DNA of 64,000 nt, taken from Pirellulimonas nuda. Its GTDB lineage: Bacteria > Planctomycetota > Planctomycetia > Pirellulales > Lacipirellulaceae. Made by a program: the position numbers and the translations under genes. The stretch is from assembly GCF_007750855.1 (NCBI RefSeq), contig NZ_CP036291.1, positions 3,596,001-3,660,000 of the forward strand, given 5' to 3'. Position 1 is the stretch's first letter. Every line of letters begins with the position of its first letter. Positions 24,880 to 33,518 of this stretch are shown piece by piece. Under the pieces are notes generated by a model. The model saw nothing but the letters and a program-made list of their open reading frames with translations. It had not been told where the DNA came from and did not search any database.

Positions 24880-26954
24880 GGCCGTACTGGGACAGGCGAA
24901 ACAGGGCTGCGGCGTTCTCCGGAAGACACTGCTGCAAGGCGACGCCGCAGCGTTAGCCAGGACCCAACCGCCACGCAGAACATGAGCCAAGCCGCGGGTT
25001 CGGGCACCGGCTGACTGTTCGATGCGATTTGAATCGGCGTTAGTCCTGTGATCTGTGCGACAAGAAATGTCGTTCCTGCGGATGAAACGTGGGTATAGCC
25101 AATGAGCGCCTCGTCCCAATCGCTCAGGTTTAGCACCGTTGGGAGGGTTGGCTTGTTAAACAGTTCAAGCGCGCTCAGCGAGACAATCACCGCAGAGTCC
25201 GTGACGTTGGACCCCAACCCCAATGGAAAGACAGGCTGCGAGGCAAACAAATAGTCTAGTTCGACCGATCCGCCTAGCTCATGGAGCGGCTCGTCGTTGC
25301 CTACCAGCACATCGGATTTGAGAGGTAGTGCGGAGAATGTCGGATCATTGCCGCTCGTTGCGTTTACCGTCATGGCTACCGTATGGAAAGGTTGGGCATG
25401 AGTGTAAGCGGAAACATTCTCGCCGATCGCCGTACCAGCAGTGGATAGATCGTAACGCAGCTCACCCGTCACATTGTCATTCAACTGCACCGCAGAAAGC
25501 ACGCCGTCGGGATCGATGATCTCGACTACCTTGGCCTGAATCACCCAGGCCTTCACTTCTGGCTCCGGGGCTGGCGGAGGGTCCACGGGAGGGCGCCCCG
25601 CCGTGGTGTCGCCGTAGTGGTCGCGCCAGTCGGCGTACCCTTCCGGCGTGTGCGTCGTCCCCAGACCATCACGCCACACAGTGTAGTCAGCAGCGTCTAC
25701 GGCGCCGTTTTGGTTGAAGTCGCCCGTCAAATCTCCGTAGAACCTAGCAAGAAACACGTCGTCGCGTCCACTATTGGGCGCGGCCAGATCGCCGCGCGTG
25801 TCACCAGCCACGTAGACTAGTCCCGCTGCGTCTACGGTTACCGCATTAACCTTGTCGAGGTCGGCTGTACCAAACTGCCGCGACCAGAGCCGGTGGCCGC
25901 TGGTGTCGAACTTTAGCAGAAACGCGTCATTCTGGCTTGCAGGATTGCCTCCGATTGCTCCCGCATTGGCGCCCTCCAACCCTCCGTGCGTGCTTCCTGC
26001 GACGTATACCCCGCCCGCAGTATCGACAGAAAGCCCGTAGGGGGTGTCAAGAAGTACGGATCCAAATTGCCGCTCCCACAGCGGCGTCCCTTCCGGATCG
26101 AGTTTCACTAGGAACCCATCGGCTCCGCCAACCGCCTCTTCAGCCAACAGCCCAGAGGTCGTGCCAGTTACGTACACATTGCCAAGTACGTCGGTCGCGA
26201 CCGCGCGGCCAATGTCAGACGCGAGCGTTCCAAACTGGTGCGACCACAATAGGGCCCCGTCCACGCTGTACTTGGCAACAAACGCGTCGGAACCGCCCGC
26301 GTTGGCGCCACCTAAATCGCCACGTGTCGAGCCGGCAATGTAAAGCGAACCCAACAGGTCGGTCGCTACCGCATACCCCAGGTCGTTCGCTTCGGTCCCG
26401 AGCCATCGTGTCCACTGCTCGCCCCCCTGGGGATCGTGCTTTACCAGAAAGGCGTCATTATCGTCGCCCGTCCTGGATTCATTTCTCCCGTAGCCGGTGG
26501 TATACACGTTTCCAACGACATCCGTTGCCACTCCGAAAGCGTCCTGATCAAAGCGTCGCGTCCAAAGCAGGACACCGTTTGAGCTGTACTTGTTTAGTAG
26601 GCCGCCTTGGCCGACGGAGATTCTGCCCGCTTGGTAGACGTTTCCAGCCGCGTCGGTGGCGACAGCTTTGGTGTCTTCGTGGCCGCCGAAGTCGGCAGTG
26701 CGACTCCATTGGAGATCGCCGGCAGAATTGTACTTGAGCAGGAGTGTGTCTCTATTGAACCCAGTCTCGGGATCCTGCGGAGGCGAAGTCGAACCAGTGA
26801 CGTACACGTTGCCGAAGGCGTCCGCGGACACGCCACTCCCGACATCGTCTTGAGGCGACCCCCACTGCTGGATCCACTCAAGGGTTTGGCCCATCGCCGA
26901 CGGACACACAAGCGGAAGCAGGCAGCACAGACCCAGCGCGCGGATGGATTTCAT
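24873..26954 (-). CDS. secreted SBBP beta-propeller protein with dockerin-like repeat and PEP-CTERM anchor
   Basis: This 693-residue protein has a signal peptide (ALGLCCLLPLVCPSAMGQ). Residues 25-410 hold about seven SBBP-type beta-propeller repeats with the recurring phrases GNVYVTGST, DAFLVKxDxxG and LWSRQFGT. Next come a dockerin-like Ca-binding segment (GDFNQNGAVDAADY), a proline hinge (PPVDPPPAPEPE) and a domain of about 180 residues containing a beta-rich stretch. It ends in a PEP-CTERM signal (VPEPAAWLMFCVAVGSWL then LRRRLA). The chain continues 21 residues beyond the Arg cluster, longer than usual for PEP-CTERM tails. It is likely a surface or matrix binding protein. Its stop lies 7 bases inside the pseudogene start. 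Confidence 0.85.
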   Translation of the reverse strand: MKSIRALGLCCLLPLVCPSAMGQTLEWIQQWGSPQDDVGSGVSADAFGNVYVTGSTSPPQDPETGFNRDTLLLKYNSAGDLQWSRTADFGGHEDTKAVATDAAGNVYQAGRISVGQGGLLNKYSSNGVLLWTRRFDQDAFGVATDVVGNVYTTGYGRNESRTGDDNDAFLVKHDPQGGEQWTRWLGTEANDLGYAVATDLLGSLYIAGSTRGDLGGANAGGSDAFVAKYSVDGALLWSHQFGTLASDIGRAVATDVLGNVYVTGTTSGLLAEEAVGGADGFLVKLDPEGTPLWERQFGSVLLDTPYGLSVDTAGGVYVAGSTHGGLEGANAGAIGGNPASQNDAFLLKFDTSGHRLWSRQFGTADLDKVNAVTVDAAGLVYVAGDTRGDLAAPNSGRDDVFLARFYGDLTGDFNQNGAVDAADYTVWRDGLGTTHTPEGYADWRDHYGDTTAGRPPVDPPPAPEPEVKAWVIQAKVVEIIDPDGVLSAVQLNDNVTGELRYDLSTAGTAIGENVSAYTHAQPFHTVAMTVNATSGNDPTFSALPLKSDVLVGNDEPLHELGGSVELDYLFASQPVFPLGLGSNVTDSAVIVSLSALELFNKPTLPTVLNLSDWDEALIGYTHVSSAGTTFLVAQITGLTPIQIASNSQPVPEPAAWLMFCVAVGSWLTLRRRLAAVSSGERRSPVSPVPVRPC

Positions 26955-27160
26955 GCGAGAATCGCGGTAGAGCTTGGGACAGCAGGGGGAGGATTTGCTA
27001 CTCGGGACGCGTCAATGTGAGGCAACAGCTTGAACTCCTCTATGGATGACCCCTACGATCGGCTGCGAAATCTAACCGCGCAAGTCGTTTTTTTCGCCGA
27101 TTCCTCGTCTATTTCTTCGGGGCCAGGGTAGCCAGAGCGAATACGCACGCAAATTCCTCG

Positions 27161-27180
27161 AGAATTCGGCTATGATCCGG
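27161..27180 (+). promoter_or_regulatory. upstream element of the sigma pseudogene, shared with the intact paralogue
   Basis: AGAATTCGGCTATGATCCGG lies about 45 bp before the pseudogene start and resembles the element at 27959-27978. TATGAT may be a -10 box. The conservation suggests that promoter and gene were duplicated together. Confidence 0.35.
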
Positions 27181-27214
27181 GCTGAACTGGCGAGGTACCG
27201 GGTAGGGGGAGAAG

Positions 27215-27660
27215 ATGCGTGCATCGAATTGGCCTCAGCCGCCCAGCGACTGGCTACGCCGCGTCGGACAGGGAGATCAGACCGCGGCCAGCCAGGTATT
27301 AGACTTCTATCGCGGGCAGCTCAGAAAGGTTGTCGCTGCTCGGCTTGACCCGCGGCTGGCTGCGCGATTCGATCCAATCGACGTAGGCACAGCGTGGTGG
27401 CCGAAGCGTGTCCCGAGCTTTCTGGTGGGTGCGGCAGAAAAAGGCTGTGTTCGCATGCCTGCACCGTCTGGCCCTCGACCACTTGGTGTTGCTGCGGCGC
27501 TATCATATCGAGACCCAGAAGCGCTCGGTGAAACGTGAGGCGGCGGTGTTTGCCAACTTGTCGGACGATTCTCAGATGTCGCTCTTTGATCGGCTCGCCG
27601 TCTCCGCGCTCGACCGGCTGACCCACCACTGCTCGATCCTCGAATTCACCGGCGAGCACG
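27215..27660 (+). pseudogene. frameshifted, truncated ECF sigma-factor paralogue
   Basis: Translation from ATG 27215 (after AGGGGGAGAAG) gives WPQPPSDWLRRVGQGD then YRGQLRKVVAARLDPRLAAR, nearly collinear with the intact sigma factor at 28014. The frame is lost near 27390. The homology resumes in another frame as VRQKKAVFACLHRLALDHL and TQKRSVKREAAVFANLSDDS before fading at about 27660. Regions sigma2 and part of the linker are recognisable; the sigma4 helix-turn-helix is missing. It lies immediately upstream of its paralogue in the same orientation, so this is a tandem duplication in which the first copy has decayed. Confidence 0.75.
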
Positions 27661-27958
27661 ACAAACTGCAGACGCCCGCCGCCGGAGCGGAAGGAAGTAC
27701 CCTAGCTTCGACCGCGGCGTACGTTGGTCGACAACCCGTGAGGCGAACGTGCGGAGGCCTGCTGTCATGTCCGCATGAACCTCGCACGACATTTCTTGGT
27801 CGCAGTTCACGCGAATTCCTGCGAACTTTCGCGTGTCGTCCCGGCGGACCTTCGCGGCGACGGTTCCGCTCCGATGACGTGCATCGGATGAGAATTCACG
27901 GCAAGTAGCGCTGCCGGTCATCGCCTCCGAAAAATCACCAGATCGCCCACAGACACAA

Positions 27959-27978
27959 GAATTCTGGTTAGAATCGGC
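27959..27978 (+). promoter_or_regulatory. putative promoter element of the sigma-kinase operon
   Basis: AGAATTCTGGTTAGAATCGG lies about 40 bp before the sigma-factor ATG and aligns with the element upstream of the pseudogene. TAGAAT could be a -10 hexamer; no convincing -35 box is seen, which would fit autoregulation by an ECF factor. Confidence 0.35.
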
Positions 27979-28013
27979 AGCGTTCCGCTCGGTTCGTAGT
28001 TAGGAGGAGTGCT

Positions 28014-28664
28014 ATGACGACCACCGCTTGGCCCGACCCTTCCAGCGACTGCCTGCAACAAGCCCGAAACGGCGACCGAGACGCGGCCAGCCGCATTCTG
28101 GAGATGTACCGCGGACAGCTCAAACGAGTTGTCGCTGCTCGGCTCGATTCTCGGCTGGCGGCGCGATTGGATCCCTCGGACGTCGTTCACGACGTGATGA
28201 TGACCGCCTGCCATTCCCTGCCCAGCTGGATCGGCAAGCAAAAGGCCGTCTACGCATGTTTGCATCGTCTGACGCGGGACCGGATTTCGGCCCTGTACCG
28301 CGAGCACGTGACATTGCAAAAGCGGTCGGTCAATCGCGAAGCGGTAGCATTCGACGAATTCGCCGACGACTCAGTGATGCTCCTTTGTCAGCGTCTGGGA
28401 GCGAACGTGGAAACCCCCAGTCAAGCGGCTGTCAAGCGCGAAAGTCAAACCCTCGTTCGCGAGGCGTTGTCGCAGCTACGCGTAAGCGATCGGGAAGTGC
28501 TCGTGATGAGAACTCTGGAAGGCACCCCGGCGAATGAAGTCGCGCAGATCCTGGGCGTCTCGGAAGCCGCAGTCCACATGCGTCAAATGCGCGCCCTTGA
28601 TAAGATGCGTGTGCTTCTCGGTAAGTTGCAGTACCGGCAGGTCGGTGCCCGTCATGGATCGTAG
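28014..28664 (+). CDS. ECF-type RNA polymerase sigma factor, planctomycete kinase-linked group
   Basis: This 216-residue sigma-70-family factor starts at ATG 28014, preceded by AGGAGG at 8-9 bases. The sigma2 region covers residues about 15-90 (ILEMYRGQLKRVVAAR, RLDPSDVVHDVMM, LPSWIGKQKAVYACL) and sigma4 about 140-205 (LRVSDREVLVMRTLEG, ANEVAQILGVSEAAVHMR), both complete. In planctomycetes such factors are typically encoded next to a Ser/Thr kinase and are thought to be controlled through it rather than by a classical anti-sigma factor. Here the kinase start overlaps the last 11 bases of this gene, which is strong evidence for coupling. A decayed paralogue lies just upstream. Confidence 0.9.
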   Translation: MTTTAWPDPSSDCLQQARNGDRDAASRILEMYRGQLKRVVAARLDSRLAARLDPSDVVHDVMMTACHSLPSWIGKQKAVYACLHRLTRDRISALYREHVTLQKRSVNREAVAFDEFADDSVMLLCQRLGANVETPSQAAVKRESQTLVREALSQLRVSDREVLVMRTLEGTPANEVAQILGVSEAAVHMRQMRALDKMRVLLGKLQYRQVGARHGS

Positions 28665-31600
28665 CGCAAAAAGCGAGTCAGAACGTTCCGTCGACAAGAA
28701 ACTGGCCGAGATTCTCGGGTTGCTCAACGACGAACTGCTGCAAGATCCGCAGCTCAGCGATGATGAAGCATTATCTCGCTTCCCCGAGTACGCGGAACGG
28801 TTGCGACGCTATCTCCCGATGCTTCGCTCCATAGCGGCGCTTCCGGTTTCCGAACCAAGCCTCGTCGTCGCCCCTCCGAACTCTGTTTCGTCTCCCGATT
28901 CCCAAGTGCGCTTGCTGGGAGACTTTCGCATCCTGTACGAGTTGGGCCGAGGCGGGATGGGGACCGTCTTCGCTGCAGAACAGCTGTCGGTAGGCCGCAG
29001 AGTGGCGCTCAAAATCCTCCCTTTTGCGTCCTTGGCCCACGACAAGGCTCTGCAGAGGTTTCACAACGAGGTTCGCGCTGCAGCCGCTCTGGATCACCCG
29101 CATATCGTGTCGGTCTTTTCTGCCGGGGAAGAACGCGGTATTCACTATTACTCGATGCAGCTTATCAATGGACAAACGCTCGCTCACCTGATCTTTCAGC
29201 TGAGCAGCCAGCAAGTTTGTCGAAAGGCGCCCGACAATGAATTGTCCGCGTTAGACCGGTCGATCATCTTGGGCGGCCCCCAAGGCGTTCCTCTAGAAGG
29301 TGGCGAATTGATCGGCGATTCGAGACGCCTCGCGAACGATTCCACGAAAACAGAAGAGCAGGCCAAGCTAAGTACGGTCATCGACCCGTTGAGCAATGCT
29401 GCCCGGTATCGACAGGGCGCGCGATTCGGGATCCAGGCCGCTGAGGCCCTGCAGCACGCCCATGACGAGGGCATACTTCATCGCGATGTTAAGCCGAGCA
29501 ACCTCCTGCTCGATGCTAAAAATAGGATTTATGTCACAGACTTTGGTCTCGCACGAATCGAGGCGGATGCCGGTGTGACAACAACCGGCGATATCTTAGG
29601 TACGCTTCGCTACATGGCCCCCGAACAGGCATTGGCGCGTAAGGTTGTCGTTGACCAACGGGCCGACGTCTACTCGCTGGGCGCAACGCTGTACGAGTTA
29701 CTCGCTCTGCAACCAGTCTTTGGTGACAGCAAGCGTGCGGATCTGTTGCATAAGATTGCGTTTGAAGAGCCGCGGCCGCTGCGCACCATCAACGGCGATA
29801 TCCCCAGAGACCTGGAGACAATTGTCCAAAAAACTTTGGAGAAGAGCGCCAACGATCGGTATCAGACAGCCCAGGAACTCGCCGACGATCTCCGCCGATT
29901 TGTCAATCGGGAACCAATTCGAGCAACGCCGCCAACCCCGATCCACCGCCTCGCGAAGTGGTCGCGGCGACATCTTGCAATTATTTGGGCAACCTGTGCC
30001 GCTTCGTTACTGATCGCGGCAGGCTCGCTGATAGCTGCAGCTCAGATCTCTCAGTACTCCAAGGTGGCCAAGACGCAGAACACTTTGGCTCAGCAGGCCG
30101 CGTTCACCGCCAGAGGCGAGGCCCGCATCGCTCAGTTGGCTCTCGCCGCTGAAGCCTCTGCTCGCCAGGATGCGGAATCAAATCTCTATCGGTCGCATAT
30201 TCGGGAAGCTCAGGACGCCTTGCGGGTTGGGAACGTCAGCCGTGCCGAGACCTTGCTGCTGAAACACCTGCCTGCGCCGAACGGCGTCGATCATCGAGGT
30301 TGGGAGTGGCGCTACTTGCTAGGCAAGTTGAACGGCGGTTCCGAAGCTGTGGACGAGCATCCTGAGAGCGTTAACAGCGTTTGCTTTAGCCCGGACGGCG
30401 CCTTGTTTGCAGCGCTTAGCGCCTCGCGTGTCCGGCTGTGGCGGTCGAATCCGCGAACGCTCATTCGAGAGATTCACATCCCGTACGGCATGTTGACAGG
30501 CGCGGCATTCAGCCCGAGCGGTGAGTGTCTCGCCATCGCTTCCCGTGACGGACTTCTTCGGTTGTGGGCTGTCGACGCGAGTGGTCTGCTAAACGTCGTT
30601 CGCCCTACGCAGCTTGACCGCGCCTATCATGAAAACATTCCCTCCTGGAGTCCCAATGGCGAAAGAATTGCCACGACAGTCTATGACGGAGTTGTTATCT
30701 GGGACGCCATCGAGGCGGCGGAGGAGAAACGTATCAACAGGGCGACCGGCTGGGGCATAAGAACCGCCCGCTCAAGGGTCGACGCTGTCGCGTGGCGACC
30801 GGATGGACAACAGCTGGCGGTGGGAATCCATGGCGAATCATATCTCCTGATCGTCGACTTGGAGACCGAGCGGGTACGCGTGAAGTCTGAGCCCCACGGC
30901 TTCGATTTGTGGAGTCTCGATTGGATGAAGGACGGCAAACGCATCTTGACCGGTTCGTTCGATCATCACGCCAAGATCATCGATGCGGAGACGGGCTACA
31001 CGATTCAGGATTTCCTGAACCCGTCTCACGTGATTCAAGCAAGGCTCTCGCCGGATGAGCGTCGCGTGGCATGCGCAACCACGGGACAAGTCATCGCAAT
31101 TTGGAACGCCGAGGATGGTACGCTCGATTCCCTACTCGCGGGACATCGCGATCGTGTTGTCGCGGTGGACTGGAGCCCCGATGGCCGTCAACTGTTGTCA
31201 GGAGGAGAAGACGGCGTCCTGCGGGCGTGGTCAGTTGGGCGTCGGGACGCGGCTCGCGATCTCACTGTAAAGGACGTCGCGTCTGATTTTGACAGAGGCT
31301 TGGCATGCCGTCAGAAGTTGTCAGGCGGACTGGAGGTTTACAGTCTGTCAACCGGCGAGATTTGTTACTCACTTCAGGGGGAAGGCGCATCTTGGAGTCC
31401 GAACGGCGAGACCCTGGCCGTTCAGGCTGGAGGTACAATCAGGGTGCTCGATGCCGCGACAGGTGCGGAGCGCAATTCTTATGACGACGCCGTGGGGGAT
31501 CTCTCCGCCTTAAGCTGGAGCGGCGACGGGACTGCCCTACTATCTCGCGACGAAAGCGACTTGCACATCTGGAACGCGGAATCCGGGATCGAAGCTACAA

Positions 31601-32880
31601 CAATTAGCGCACCTGGTTTGGTAACTTTCAGTTGGTCGCCGCGCGATCGACTCCTGGCGCTGCTCGTTGACCGGGAAGTGCAGATTTGGGATACACAGCA
31701 AGGAATCCTTCTCGCTCGGTTCAGCGACGAACAACTCCATGACGGTTTCCAGAATGTCGATTGGTCGCCGGACGGTAGACGCATCGCAACCTCGGGCTGG
31801 GCCGGACGGATTCGCGTGTGGGAGGCACGCAGTGGTAGGCTATTGCGGGAATTGGAAGGGCATATTCCGAATCAGTTCATTCGGACTGTCGCCTGGAGCG
31901 TCGATGGCAAACTGATCGCCAGTGGGGGGTGGGATCAGTGCGTCAAGGTCTGGGATTCAATCAATGGTCGAGAGATCTATTCCTTGCATGGCCATGGAAC
32001 GGCGATTAGGAGCGTGGCGTTCTCGCCTGATGTCCAACGACTCTGCAGTTCAGATTTCTCAGATTCGGTAAAGCTTTGGGACTTAACGAACGGCGAAGCG
32101 ATTTGTGAGTTGAATAAGGGAACCATCGAAGGTGGGAGACGGCTGCGATGGTCTCAAGACGGACTTACCGTTTGGGTGGACAAAGACGGCATGCGGCCAA
32201 TGGCTTTGGATGCATCGAACGGCTATCAGCTTGACGACTCTGGCGAATCCAAGCACTTGATCGCCGCAAATGCTTCGGGCGTTGCGACGCGTCTCGCACT
32301 GTCTCGAAGATACGAGGAGTCCGACAACGCATTGCGGCGAGCCAAAAAGCATATTGGCGCCATCCCGGTACTGCGCTATAAACGAGCACTCGTCCTGCTC
32401 GAACAGTCGGAATACGAACGAGCCGAGAAGGACTTGGAAATCGCATGCAGCGACGAAGACTGTCCTGAGGCGCGTGCGCAACTTGCATGGCTGTTGGCGA
32501 ATCGCGATGACAACGTGCCGCGCTCGCCGGAGCGAGCGGAGAAAGTCGCTCAGCAACTTGCAACGGAATGGCCGCAGGTTGGCGAATTCTGGACGCTGCT
32601 TGGGCTCGCCCAATACCGAAATGCGAAGTTTGCAGAGTCGATCAATACGCTCGATCATGCGATCGAACTGGGGTGGCACGGCTCATCAGTCTCAAACCTC
32701 ATCAAGGCGATGGCGAGCATGAAACTCGGTCAGGAACGCGAAGCTGTTAATGCGTTGGACGAAGCCTTGGAGACATGGGATATGCAGTTGTTTTACAATG
32801 CGTCGACGCTCCCCTCTACGGCTTTTGCGAATAAAATTCGCCTCGAGGCCCAGGAACTCATCGAGCGGAGTTTGGAATAA
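28654..32880 (+). CDS. membrane Ser/Thr protein kinase with WD40 propellers and C-terminal helical repeats
   Basis: This 1408-residue Hanks-type kinase has the kinase domain at residues 90-415: Gly loop LGRGGMGTVFAAEQ, Lys120 in VALKIL, HRDVKPSNLLL (276-286), DFGLA (296-300), MAPEQ (321-325). An insert of about 60 residues (185-245) interrupts the C-lobe before the catalytic loop. A single membrane segment (about 440-463) follows, then a coiled-coil-like Ala/Gln-rich region. WD40 repeats fill about 560-1260 (SVNSVCFSPDG, VVAVDWSPDGRQLLSGGEDG, TVAWSVDGKLIASGGWD), enough for one and a half to two propellers. TPR-like helices end the protein. ATG 28654 overlaps the sigma-factor stop by 11 bases. 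It probably senses a signal through the WD40 part and controls the partner sigma factor. Confidence 0.92.
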   Translation: MDRSAKSESERSVDKKLAEILGLLNDELLQDPQLSDDEALSRFPEYAERLRRYLPMLRSIAALPVSEPSLVVAPPNSVSSPDSQVRLLGDFRILYELGRGGMGTVFAAEQLSVGRRVALKILPFASLAHDKALQRFHNEVRAAAALDHPHIVSVFSAGEERGIHYYSMQLINGQTLAHLIFQLSSQQVCRKAPDNELSALDRSIILGGPQGVPLEGGELIGDSRRLANDSTKTEEQAKLSTVIDPLSNAARYRQGARFGIQAAEALQHAHDEGILHRDVKPSNLLLDAKNRIYVTDFGLARIEADAGVTTTGDILGTLRYMAPEQALARKVVVDQRADVYSLGATLYELLALQPVFGDSKRADLLHKIAFEEPRPLRTINGDIPRDLETIVQKTLEKSANDRYQTAQELADDLRRFVNREPIRATPPTPIHRLAKWSRRHLAIIWATCAASLLIAAGSLIAAAQISQYSKVAKTQNTLAQQAAFTARGEARIAQLALAAEASARQDAESNLYRSHIREAQDALRVGNVSRAETLLLKHLPAPNGVDHRGWEWRYLLGKLNGGSEAVDEHPESVNSVCFSPDGALFAALSASRVRLWRSNPRTLIREIHIPYGMLTGAAFSPSGECLAIASRDGLLRLWAVDASGLLNVVRPTQLDRAYHENIPSWSPNGERIATTVYDGVVIWDAIEAAEEKRINRATGWGIRTARSRVDAVAWRPDGQQLAVGIHGESYLLIVDLETERVRVKSEPHGFDLWSLDWMKDGKRILTGSFDHHAKIIDAETGYTIQDFLNPSHVIQARLSPDERRVACATTGQVIAIWNAEDGTLDSLLAGHRDRVVAVDWSPDGRQLLSGGEDGVLRAWSVGRRDAARDLTVKDVASDFDRGLACRQKLSGGLEVYSLSTGEICYSLQGEGASWSPNGETLAVQAGGTIRVLDAATGAERNSYDDAVGDLSALSWSGDGTALLSRDESDLHIWNAESGIEATTISAPGLVTFSWSPRDRLLALLVDREVQIWDTQQGILLARFSDEQLHDGFQNVDWSPDGRRIATSGWAGRIRVWEARSGRLLRELEGHIPNQFIRTVAWSVDGKLIASGGWDQCVKVWDSINGREIYSLHGHGTAIRSVAFSPDVQRLCSSDFSDSVKLWDLTNGEAICELNKGTIEGGRRLRWSQDGLTVWVDKDGMRPMALDASNGYQLDDSGESKHLIAANASGVATRLALSRRYEESDNALRRAKKHIGAIPVLRYKRALVLLEQSEYERAEKDLEIACSDEDCPEARAQLAWLLANRDDNVPRSPERAEKVAQQLATEWPQVGEFWTLLGLAQYRNAKFAESINTLDHAIELGWHGSSVSNLIKAMASMKLGQEREAVNALDEALETWDMQLFYNASTLPSTAFANKIRLEAQELIERSLE

Positions 32881-32925
32881 TTCTTTACGCATTGCGAACC
32901 GCTCAAGAATAGCTCCCATTATTTC

Positions 32926-33242
32926 GGTCCATCCGGGTATCTTGTGGGTAGAAGGATTCCGACCTCCGCTCCTGCTCCAACAAAGGGGGCGCCCCTCCGT
33001 CGCCGCTCTCGCATCGGCCGCAGTAGGGGTGACGGCCGATGCGAGAGCGACGACGAAGGGGCTAGCAACCGCTCTGATGCGAAAAACCCTGTGCGCAAAG
33101 TCCCGCGAGCCCCTTCCTCCTTCACCGTCGCATCGGCCTCGCCCCGCTCCCCAGGGCCGATGCGACGGGGAAGGAGGGAGGGGCGGCCCCTTTCTTCGAG
33201 CCCGAGCTGAGGCTTTCTACCCACAAGAAACCCGGATGGACC
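32926..33242. repeat. nested inverted-repeat element with two internal hairpins
   Basis: Outer arms of 28 bp (32926-32953 and 33215-33242) are inverted copies with one mismatch, and weaker complementarity continues inward. Inside lie two strong hairpins. The first has a perfect 17-bp stem, CGCTCTCGCATCGGCCG (33004-33020) with 33033-33049, and a 12-base loop. The second has a 14-bp stem, CCGTCGCATCGGCC (33125-33138) with 33155-33168, extended by the pyrimidine/purine tracts around it. Both share TCGCATCGGCC. No gene is present. The size and structure suggest a MITE-like or REP/BIME-like element. It directly abuts repeat copy E and follows the kinase stop by 45 bp. Confidence 0.8.
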
Positions 33243-33246
33243 AAAA

Positions 33247-33330
33247 GAGGTGAGCTGCACCGCCGCGGGTCGCGCAATCCTAGAATCTGCCGAGGTTGGT
33301 CCATCCGCCGTTGGTTCGAGAAACCGCGAA
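33247..33330. repeat. interspersed repeat family, copy E (right end only)
   Basis: GAGGTGAGCTGCACCGCC is the family's right end, followed by GAGGTTGGTCCATCCGCC, which matches the flank of copy B (GAGGTTGGTCCAACCG). The left part of the repeat is missing: the nested-hairpin element ends 4 bases before it, so that element may have inserted into or replaced it. Confidence 0.6.
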
Positions 33331-33518
33331 GAGCCATCGGCGGGCGTCACCTCCGCGACTTGACAACTTCCTCACCTACTGGCAGTCGAGTACCCATCGC
33401 ATACCGAACCTCAAAGATGTCCTACGCCTGACTGAGCGCGCGGCCCGACTCTCGGGTTGATGGTCATGATACTTTCGACTCGCGGCGGATCAGGAGTCAG
33501 GATCGACGCCTTATTCGA

